A stretch of DNA of 19,317 nt, taken from DATBGO01 sp050011895 (lineage in GTDB: Bacteria; Actinomycetota; Actinomycetes; Streptosporangiales; Streptosporangiaceae). The number at the start of each line of letters is the position of its first letter. Positions within the stretch are counted from its first letter, which is position 1. Below, piece after piece: positions 13,612 through 19,317 of the stretch. Where the stretch lies: the NCBI GenBank assembly GCA_050011895.1, contig JBEKIF010000075.1:1-19317 (forward strand), read 5' to 3'. Position numbers and translations under genes: made by a program. The notes under the pieces are model-generated. The model had not been told where the DNA came from. It saw nothing but the letters and a program-made list of their open reading frames with translations, and made no database searches.

Positions 13612-13637
13612 GGGCTCGCGCGGCCGAGCGCGAGCCC
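13612..13637 (+). promoter_or_regulatory. Perfect 10-bp hairpin in leader of ABC exporter gene
   Basis: The arms GGGCTCGCGC (13612-13621) and GCGCGAGCCC (13628-13637) are perfectly complementary around the 6-base loop GGCCGA. It lies 15 bases past the operator and about 86 bases before the chosen start of the ABC gene, so it would be in its 5' leader. No U-run follows, so it is not a typical terminator. It could stabilise the mRNA 5' end, impede elongation, or bind a second regulator. Confidence 0.5.
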
Positions 13638-13723
13638 AACCGACAGAAACCGAGCACTTCTTGGCATCACCACCTGCGAATCGAGACATCAGCCGGGCTG
13701 GCCGGAGCCGTGGCCCGAAGACC

Positions 13724-15475
13724 GTGACGGCCGCGGAGAAGGCGCAGGCACGCGACGTATCCCTGCGCCGCATCGGGCAGCTGTTTACCCCCTACCGCTG
13801 GCAGATGGCGCTCGTCACCGTCATCATCGCCGCTTCCTCCGTCGTCACGGTCGCCTCGCCGTTCCTGCTCCGCGCCATCATCGACACCGCCCTGCCGGAC
13901 AAGAACCTGCGGCTGCTCGTCGTGCTGGTGGCCGGCATGATCGGCATCGCCGCCATCAGCTCGGCCTTCGGCGTGATCCAGACCTGGATCAGCACCAAGG
14001 TCGGCCAGCACGTCATGCACGGCCTGCGCACCAGCGTCTTTGCCCACCTACAGCGGCAGTCGATCGCCTTCTTCACCCGCACCCGCACCGGCGAGGTCCA
14101 GTCCCGCATCACCAACGACATCGGCGGCATGGAATCCGTGGTGACCTCGACCGCGACCTCCATCGCCGCCAACCTCACCACCGCGGTAGCTACCGCCGTC
14201 GCGATGGTCGCCATGTCCTGGCGGCTCTCCCTGATCTCGCTGGTCGTCATGCCGCCGGCGATCTACGTGAGCCGCAAGGTTGCCCGCATGCGCCGGGCCA
14301 TCACCACACAGCAGCAGCGCGAGCTGGCCGACCTCAACGTCACCATCGAGGAAGGCCTGTCGATCAACGGGGTCCATTTGGCCAAGACCATGGGCACCGG
14401 GCCGTCCCTGGTTCAGCGTTTCACCGCCTCCTCGGCCCGCCTGATCGACCTGGAACTGAGCTCCCAGCTGGCCGGGCGCTGGCGGATGGCCTCGATGAGC
14501 ATCATTTTCGCCGCGATCCCTGCGGTCATCTACGTCGCGGCCGGCCTGCCGGTGACCGCCGGGGTCATGACCATCGGCACCCTGGTCGCCTTCACCACCC
14601 TGCAGAACAACCTCTTCCGGCCGATAACCGGCCTGCTCAGCACGGGCGTCTCCGTGATCAGCTCGCTGGCCCTGTTCGCGCGGATCTTCGAGTACCAGGA
14701 CCTGCCCGTGGACATCGAGGATCCCGCACATCCCGTCGAGATCAGTACGGCCCGGATCACCGGGCACGTCAGCCTTGAAAACCTCAACTTCAGCTACCCC
14801 GGCGCCGACCGGCCCGCGGTGGCCGGCGTCGACATCGACGTGCCGGCAGGCAGCACGCTCGCCCTGGTCGGCGAGACCGGATCGGGCAAGACCACGCTCG
14901 CCGCATTGATCGCCCGCCTCTACGACCCCACCAGCGGAACGATCCGGATCGACGGCATCGACATCCGCGAGATGAGACTCGCCGACCTCGCCGCACTCGT
15001 GGGCGTGGTCAGCCAGGAGACCTACCTGCTGCACACCACGGTGCGGGAGAACCTGCGCTACGCCCGGCCCGAGGCCACCGACGCCGAGATTGAGGACGCC
15101 GCCCGCGCGGCCCAGATCCACGGTCTTATCGCCGGGCTGCCCGACGGCTACGACACTGTGGTCGGCTCCCGCGGGCATCGGTTCTCCGGTGGCGAGAAAC
15201 AGCGCATCGCCATCGCCCGGACCCTGCTGCGCAACCCGCGGGTGCTCGTGCTGGACGAGGCCACCAGCGCTCTGGACACCGAAACTGAACGCGCCGTCCA
15301 GAAAGCGTTCGATACGCTCGCCCGCGGCCGCACGACCATCACGATCGCCCACCGGCTGTCGACCGTGCGAGACGCCGACCAGATCGTCGTCCTGGATCAT
15401 GGCCAGATCATCGAGGCCGGCACCCACACCAGCCTCATCGCGGACAAGGGCCGCTACGCCGACCTCGCCGCATAG
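13724..15475 (+). CDS. ABC exporter, fused membrane and ATPase domains
   Basis: The 583-residue half-transporter has an N-terminal ABC transmembrane domain of six helices (PF00664, residues about 20-310; for example MALVTVIIAASSVVTVASPF, VVLVAGMIGIAAISSAFGVI). The C-terminal ATPase has Walker A GETGSGKTT (about 383), signature FSGGEKQR (487), Walker B VLVLDE (507-512) and the H-loop histidine (543) in TIAHRLSTV. It works as a dimer in the cytoplasmic membrane and exports lipids, peptides or drugs. It is divergent from a MarR regulator with operator palindromes between them, which suggests ligand-induced efflux. GTG 13724 is preferred: codons upstream of about 13683 lose the G/C third-base bias. 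A TTG at 13661 is the main alternative. Only one half-transporter is encoded, so a homodimer is likely. Confidence 0.93.
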   Translation: MTAAEKAQARDVSLRRIGQLFTPYRWQMALVTVIIAASSVVTVASPFLLRAIIDTALPDKNLRLLVVLVAGMIGIAAISSAFGVIQTWISTKVGQHVMHGLRTSVFAHLQRQSIAFFTRTRTGEVQSRITNDIGGMESVVTSTATSIAANLTTAVATAVAMVAMSWRLSLISLVVMPPAIYVSRKVARMRRAITTQQQRELADLNVTIEEGLSINGVHLAKTMGTGPSLVQRFTASSARLIDLELSSQLAGRWRMASMSIIFAAIPAVIYVAAGLPVTAGVMTIGTLVAFTTLQNNLFRPITGLLSTGVSVISSLALFARIFEYQDLPVDIEDPAHPVEISTARITGHVSLENLNFSYPGADRPAVAGVDIDVPAGSTLALVGETGSGKTTLAALIARLYDPTSGTIRIDGIDIREMRLADLAALVGVVSQETYLLHTTVRENLRYARPEATDAEIEDAARAAQIHGLIAGLPDGYDTVVGSRGHRFSGGEKQRIAIARTLLRNPRVLVLDEATSALDTETERAVQKAFDTLARGRTTITIAHRLSTVRDADQIVVLDHGQIIEAGTHTSLIADKGRYADLAA

Positions 15476-15686
15476 ACCGGTGCGCAACCATCGGCGCTCT
15501 CACGACCGCGCCGGCCAACCTGGTGCGGTTCACCGCTGGAACATCCGGCCGTGCGGCTCGATTGGGCCGTTCGGCGCCTGGCGGCTGCTGTCACCTGGCC
15601 CGGGGAACGGCCGTCACCGCCCCGCTCATCGCCGCCGTCATCCCCTCGGGGCAAGCCCCGTACGGGTGGTGCCAGAATAAGGAAGG
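15476..15686. other. Intergenic region between ABC exporter and aldolase
   Basis: No gene is seen. An inverted repeat, GGCCGTTC (15565-15572) and GAACGGCC (15605-15612), and a small hairpin (CGGGG-CAAG-CCCCG, 15647-15660) are present. Neither is followed by a T-run. The promoter of the aldolase gene must lie here but no clear -10/-35 pair was recognised. Confidence 0.3.
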
Positions 15687-16625
15687 GTGAACACTACCCA
15701 AGCCGAGAAGGTCAGGACCGGCCGCGGTTTCTTCGCTGCCCTTGACCAGAGCGGCGGCAGCACGCCCAAGGCGCTGGCCGAGTACGGCATCGGGCGGGAC
15801 CGCTACAGCTCCGACGCCGAGATGTTCGACCTGGTCCACGCCATGCGGACCCGTGTGCTGACCAGCCCGGCGTTTGATGGCTCGCGCGTTCTCGCGGCGA
15901 TCTTGTTCGAGCAGACGATGGAACGGGACGTCAACGGCGTCCCCACAGCCCGCTACCTCTGGGACGAGAAGAACGTGGTGCCGTTCCTGAAAGTCGACAA
16001 GGGGCTTGCCCCCGAGCAGGACGGCGTGCAGCTCATGAAGCCCATCGATACCCTCGATGATCTGCTCGAGCGCGCGCAGCGGCACCAGATCTTCGGTACC
16101 AAGATGCGGTCGGTGATCAACGACGCCGACGAGGGCGGGATCTCGGCGATCGCGGGCCAGCAGTTCGACTACGCGCGCCGGATCCTGGCTGCCGGCCTCG
16201 TGCCGATCATCGAGCCCGAGGTCAGCATCTCCAGCCCGCACAAGGAGCAGGCTGAGACGCTGCTGCGCGACGCCATCGCCAAGCACGTCGAGAGGCTGCC
16301 CGAGGGCGCGACCGTGCTGCTGAAGATCACCATCCCGACCCGGCCTGGCCTGTACGGCGACCTGGCGTCTGACCCACGCGTCCTCCGAGTCATCGCCTTG
16401 TCGGGCGGCTACAGTCGTGACGAGGCCTGCGTTCGGCTCGCACGCGATCCCACCCTCATCGCCAGCTTCTCGCGCGCGCTTCTCGAAGGGCTGACGGAAA
16501 GCCAGACCGACGAGCAGTTCAACGCCCAGCTCGAGTCACCGGCCCCTGAGCCCGCCCTGTCCGGTCGGCACGCGTCAGGTCCCGGCGGCCCCCGCCGTGA
16601 CGATGCGCCGGCGGATGCGCCATGA
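15687..16625 (+). CDS. Fructose-bisphosphate aldolase class I
   Basis: The 312-residue enzyme cleaves fructose 1,6-bisphosphate to dihydroxyacetone phosphate and glyceraldehyde 3-phosphate in glycolysis, through a Schiff-base lysine. It matches the staphylococcal-type class I aldolase throughout: GFFAALDQSGGSTPKALAEY, MRTRVLTSPAF, AILFEQTMERDVNGVPTARY, VPFLKVDKGLAPEQDGVQLM, KMRSVI, GLVPIIEPEVSI, LLKITIPT and VIALSGGYSRDEA. The catalytic residues E176 and K213 align with Glu175 and Lys212 of the Staphylococcus aureus enzyme. GTG 15687 starts MNTTQAEKVRTGRGFF. AGGAAGG lies immediately before it, unusually close for a Shine-Dalgarno sequence. After SQTDEQFNAQL the usual closing helix is replaced by about 27 Pro/Gly/Ala-rich residues. 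These run antisense through the end of the neighbouring SnoaL-like gene, so C-terminal function may be altered. Confidence 0.92.
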   Translation: MNTTQAEKVRTGRGFFAALDQSGGSTPKALAEYGIGRDRYSSDAEMFDLVHAMRTRVLTSPAFDGSRVLAAILFEQTMERDVNGVPTARYLWDEKNVVPFLKVDKGLAPEQDGVQLMKPIDTLDDLLERAQRHQIFGTKMRSVINDADEGGISAIAGQQFDYARRILAAGLVPIIEPEVSISSPHKEQAETLLRDAIAKHVERLPEGATVLLKITIPTRPGLYGDLASDPRVLRVIALSGGYSRDEACVRLARDPTLIASFSRALLEGLTESQTDEQFNAQLESPAPEPALSGRHASGPGGPRRDDAPADAP

Positions 16626-16979
16626 TCCGCCGGCGCGCTGGAGGGTCTGCGTGATAATGGCTGCGGTCAGGATGGTGATGGGCGCGGCCGGGTCGATGAT
16701 CAGCAGGATCGAGCTGACGACGGCCTCGTCTGGTCCGTCGCCGGCGTCGACCACCGGATTGAGGGTCAGGTGCAGCGTGGCCGGCCCCTCGGCGGCCCAT
16801 ATCGGGCCGACCGAGGAGCGCAGCTCCGCAGTTCCGACATGGCGGCCCTGCGATCCGTCGAGCACCGCATCATCGGTGAACAGGTCGGCATAGGCATCGG
16901 CGTCACGACGGCCGGCGGCGGCATCGGCCCGGCCGATGACGTCGAGGATGTCGAGCCGGTCAGCGGCTGACAGGGTCAC
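16575..16979 (-). CDS. SnoaL-like / NTF2-fold protein
   Basis: The 134-residue protein begins MTLSAADRLDILDVIGRADA and shows the small alpha+beta cone fold of the SnoaL-like family (PF13577 type): an N-terminal helix, then RRDADAYADLFTDDAVLDGS, a central LHLTLNPVVD strand, a long IITQTLQRAGGSWRIRRRIV strand pair and a short end. Members are polyketide cyclases, isomerases, dehydratases or ligand-binding proteins, so the reaction is not predictable. Its GTG start overlaps the stop of the amidase gene as GTGA (16976-16979), so it is translationally coupled downstream of it. Its 3' end overlaps the 3' end of the aldolase gene on the other strand by 51 bases. Confidence 0.82.
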   Translation of the reverse strand: MTLSAADRLDILDVIGRADAAAGRRDADAYADLFTDDAVLDGSQGRHVGTAELRSSVGPIWAAEGPATLHLTLNPVVDAGDGPDEAVVSSILLIIDPAAPITILTAAIITQTLQRAGGSWRIRRRIVTAGAAGT

Positions 16980-18010
16980 GCGGTCACCGCCTGCGGCCGC
17001 AGCCAGGCCCCGATCCGGTCGCGGATCTCGGCGGGGAAGACGGCCTTGGGGATGACGGCGTGTACCGCCTTGGGCGGGGTTGAGGTGTAAGCAGACCCGG
17101 TCTGGTTGGCGTACTGGGTGACCCGGAAACTCACGGCCATGCTGGCCAGCGCGTACGCCTCGGACTCGGTGATCTGCGCGGCGGCGGCCAGCCAGTGGAT
17201 CACTTCGCGCAGGCAGGCTACCGTGGCGTCATCCAGGTTGCCGGCGAAGCCGATGACGATCCAGGACGTCTCGGTCTCCCCTAGCGGCGCGCGCAGTGCC
17301 ACCTGCTTGTGCAGGTCGTACCGGATGTCGAGGTCCTCGGCGGCGGTTTCGATCGCGGTCTGGTCCAGCACGCCGTCGCCCTGGAGCGCGTGCACGTCCC
17401 CGATCCAGACCCGCCCGCCGGGCTTCTGCACCGGCAGGAACAGGTGGCTGCCAGCGCCCAGGTCACGCAGCACCAGGTTCCCGCCGTAGCTGCCGGAGAC
17501 GATCGCGCTGATCAGGTCGTCGCCGGCCGGCTCGACCGCCACGACCCCGAGGAACGGGGCCATCGGCAGCTTGATGCCATGAGTGAACTTCGCCGTGGTC
17601 CGGTCGTCATCGAACCGGAAGTAGTGCACGTACGGCTCGGCGAAATCGTGCGGTAGCGCGCCGACGCCTAGCGGGAACGAGTTCCAGCCCCAGTCGATGG
17701 TGCGCAGGGCCGTGATGCTGCACTCGATTACATCACCTGGTTCTGCCCCGGTCACCGCTACCGGCCCGAGCATGGAGTACGGGCCGTGAGGGTAGCGGTG
17801 CCGCAGCGGCTCCCGGTCGGCGAAGCTCATGCCGAACACGGCCTCGTTCCCCCAGTGCGTCCAGGTATGGGGATAGCTGACGGTGTCGCCCGGCGCGATG
17901 GTGGCCACCGGCTTCGCGGCCGGATCCAGGTAGCCTGACGGGACAGTCTCCGGCGTCGACTCGATGACGTGCGTGGCCATGCTGGATGTGTCCGTTCCTG
18001 TGCTGGTCAT
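16976..18010 (-). CDS. Acetamidase/formamidase family protein
   Basis: The 344-residue enzyme belongs to FmdA_AmdA (PF03069), which hydrolyses short amides such as formamide or acetamide to ammonia and the acid. Typical segments are IAPGDTVSYPHTWTHWGNEA, LGPVAVTGAEPGDVIECSI, YGGNLVLRDLGAGSHLFLPV, WIGDVHALQGDGVLDQTAIE and EAYALASMAVSFRVTQYANQ, with PPKAVHAVIPKAVF close to the end. The start is ATG 18010, fixed by GGAAGG six bases upstream. A frame runs back to 18295 but is not family-like. The substrate is uncertain because members act on several amides. The SnoaL-like gene follows with a GTGA overlap, so both form one unit, probably for use of a specific amide as a nitrogen or carbon source. 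Confidence 0.9.
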   Translation of the reverse strand: MTSTGTDTSSMATHVIESTPETVPSGYLDPAAKPVATIAPGDTVSYPHTWTHWGNEAVFGMSFADREPLRHRYPHGPYSMLGPVAVTGAEPGDVIECSITALRTIDWGWNSFPLGVGALPHDFAEPYVHYFRFDDDRTTAKFTHGIKLPMAPFLGVVAVEPAGDDLISAIVSGSYGGNLVLRDLGAGSHLFLPVQKPGGRVWIGDVHALQGDGVLDQTAIETAAEDLDIRYDLHKQVALRAPLGETETSWIVIGFAGNLDDATVACLREVIHWLAAAAQITESEAYALASMAVSFRVTQYANQTGSAYTSTPPKAVHAVIPKAVFPAEIRDRIGAWLRPQAVTA

Positions 18011-18301
18011 GGGTGACCTTCCGGCGGAGACGCGGATGTCGTGCATGTCGAGGGTGATGGCGGCAGGCGCTGATCCGCAGTGCCATCCGCTTGGCCGGCG
18101 GACGCGGCGGCAGGTGGGAAAAGTGATGCCACCGAATGTCTTGGGCTCCTCGGTGTAGGGCGCTACGGGGGTGCCATTCACTTCGGGCGCACAGTCCTTG
18201 CGGCGCTGCATGCCGCGAGACTCATAGTAGAAAGACCTGGCCGGGGTCGCCCAGCACCCCTCCACTAGCCCACTAGGGCCAACGGGCAAGAGCAAGCAGC
18301 C
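18011..18301. other. Intergenic region upstream of the amidase gene
   Basis: No gene is convincing. On the minus strand an open frame continues upstream of the amidase start but has no family similarity. TACTAT on the minus strand (18224-18229) could be a -10 element giving a leader of about 200 bases. CACTAG occurs twice close together near 18262-18275. The IS110 relic begins at the right edge. Confidence 0.3.
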
Positions 18302-18614
18302 CGGGTCGTGATCGGGATGGATCCGTACAAGCGGTCGTCACGATCGAGGTGATGAGCGCCGACGAGACGGTGCTCGGGGGTGGCCGGTTCGGCACCGACG
18401 AGGCCGGGTTCGCCGCGATGGCCGATTACGTCAACTGGCTCCGGCCGGCAGTCGAAGATCGGGCGTGGACGACGAGCAGCTCGCGGTGCTTCGGGTGCTG
18501 GTCGACCGCCGTCGGTCCATGAGTGACCACACCCGGATGATCTCCCAGCTGCACCATCTCCTCCTGGAGCTGATCTCCGGCGGCGCGAAGAAGGACCTGT
18601 CGGCCGCGCAGGCG
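18302..18614 (+). pseudogene. Decayed IS110-family transposase
   Basis: The relic starts RVVIGMDPYKRS, the IS110 DEDD-domain N-terminus with its first catalytic Asp. A one-base loss near 18335 shifts the frame, after which it reads VTIEVMSADETVLGGGRFGT, then DEAGFAAMADYV. The catalytic middle of about 80 residues is missing. After a second frameshift the sequence resumes as VDDEQLAVLRVLVDRRRSMS, then DHTRMISQLHHLLLELISGG and AKKDLSAAQA, the typical IS110 region between the two domains. Similarity stops at about 18614, 29 bases from the end of the MFS gene on the other strand. No terminal repeats are recognised. The element is dead. Confidence 0.8.
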
Positions 18615-18642
18615 ACCCGATGCGGCACGATTCGGAAACGCC

Positions 18643-19317
18643 TCAGCCATGACCCCGACGCGCGTCCACACGACGGGCAGCGAGCACGCCGAAGGCTGCA
18701 GCGGCCAGAGCGGCTACCCCGCCGATGAGGACTGGGGCGCGGACGCCGACCGCGTCGGCGATCGCCCCGAGGATTGGTCCGCCGATCGGTGCGGTGCCGA
18801 CAAGGAGAACGGTTTGTAGAGCGAGCACCCGCCCGATCATGTGCGGCTCCGTTCGGAGCTGGGCAATGGACGTCGTCGCCGTCATGTAGGCGACACTGGC
18901 AGCGCCAACCAGGCTCGCCACCGAGAAGGCGAGGGCGACGCTGGGGACCGCTGAGAGGGCAAGCATGGCCGCCCCGAGCCCCGCGGCACCGACCGCCACC
19001 GTCCGAATGCTGACGGTGGAACGCCTGGCGACGAGCAGCGCCCCGACCAGGCCGCCTGCGCTGAAGGCCGAGTAGACGAGGGTGTAGGTGCCATTGCCGC
19101 CGTGGAGTCCCTTCTCGACGAAGAGGGGAAATACGACCGCGAAGTTGTAGCTCAAAATTCCGATGAGCAGGAGCATGACAAAGGTGATCCAGAGATCTGG
19201 CACGCCGAAGATGTACTTGAGTCCGGCCCGGACCTGTCCGGCCCCACGAGGCGTCACCGGCAGCCGGTGCAGCTCGGCCGAGCGCATCATGGCGAGTGCG
19301 GTGAGGACCGCCGCGTA
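18643..19317 (-). CDS. MFS transporter (EntS/MFS_3-like), C-terminal part
   Basis: The minus-strand frame is open to the right edge, so the gene's start lies outside the window and 224 residues are visible. The sequence shows five to six hydrophobic helices: LWITFVMLLLIGILSYNFAV, VYSAFSAGGLVGALLVA, VAVGAAGLGAAMLALSAVPS, VALAFSVASLVGAASVAYMT and APVLIGGVAALAAAAFGVLA. The conserved TTSIAQLRTEPHMIGRVLAL and GTAPIGGPILGAIADAVG loop segments are those of MFS_3 (PF05977) drug/siderophore exporters related to EntS. The protein would sit in the cytoplasmic membrane and use the proton gradient. The substrate is unknown. An IS110 relic ends 29 bases beyond its stop codon. Confidence 0.88.
   Translation of the reverse strand, partial: YAAVLTALAMMRSAELHRLPVTPRGAGQVRAGLKYIFGVPDLWITFVMLLLIGILSYNFAVVFPLFVEKGLHGGNGTYTLVYSAFSAGGLVGALLVARRSTVSIRTVAVGAAGLGAAMLALSAVPSVALAFSVASLVGAASVAYMTATTSIAQLRTEPHMIGRVLALQTVLLVGTAPIGGPILGAIADAVGVRAPVLIGGVAALAAAAFGVLAARRVDARRGHG

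Noticed and set aside
13612..13637. Rho-independent terminator
   Set aside because: The stem is strong but no T-run follows, and it lies upstream of, not after, a gene on that strand.
14048..15487. 479-codon minus-strand open frame across the ABC exporter
   Set aside because: Antisense shadow; the plus strand carries all ABC motifs.

Overview
This window is GC-rich DNA with strong G/C preference at third codon positions and many GTG starts. Together with an F420-type luciferase-like oxidoreductase, an Rv2629-type protein, an ECF42-type sigma factor and signs of leaderless transcription, this points to the chromosome of an Actinomycetota, perhaps a Streptosporangiales-like soil actinomycete. 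The order cannot be fixed from the sequence alone. No tRNA, rRNA, CRISPR array or intact mobile element is visible.

Layout. 3-1027 (+): the end of an unidentified gene, a small unidentified ORF with a strong ribosome binding site, and a phage-tail-collar-domain protein. 1287-3569 (+): a cytosolic DMSO reductase/biotin sulfoxide reductase-type molybdenum enzyme. It is followed directly by the decayed C-terminus of a VIT1/CCC1-type metal transporter. 3876-6021 (-): an F420-dependent LLM-class oxidoreductase, a two-domain PRC-barrel protein, a cupin-like C-terminal fragment and a small charged protein. 6166-7341 (+): an Rv2629/Vms1-type (bacterial eRF1-like) protein carrying a GGQ tripeptide. 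It converges on a broken flavodoxin gene. 7696-9248 (-): a YCII/DGPF-domain protein translationally coupled to an ECF sigma factor with a large C-terminal extension. 9516-13543 (-): a complete tricorn-type protease and a MarR regulator. 13724-15475 (+): an ABC exporter divergent from marR. The shared region holds two overlapping palindromes and a perfect leader hairpin. 15687-16625 (+): class I fructose-bisphosphate aldolase with a replaced C-terminus. 16575-18010 (-): acetamidase/formamidase coupled to a SnoaL-like protein. 18302-18614 (+): decayed IS110-family transposase. 18643-19317 (-): the end of an MFS exporter running out of the window.

How the parts relate. The clearest regulatory unit is marR with the ABC exporter, where operator-like palindromes sit between divergent genes. 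Two gene pairs overlap by GTGA (YCII/sigma and amidase/SnoaL) and are very likely co-translated. Four decayed genes (VIT, cupin, flavodoxin, IS110) and the altered aldolase tail show that this accessory segment has been repeatedly rearranged. I see no convincing new multi-gene defence or biosynthetic system. The most interesting leads are the MarR operator and leader architecture, the leaderless promoters, the GGQ-bearing eRF1-like protein and the ECF42-DGPF pair.
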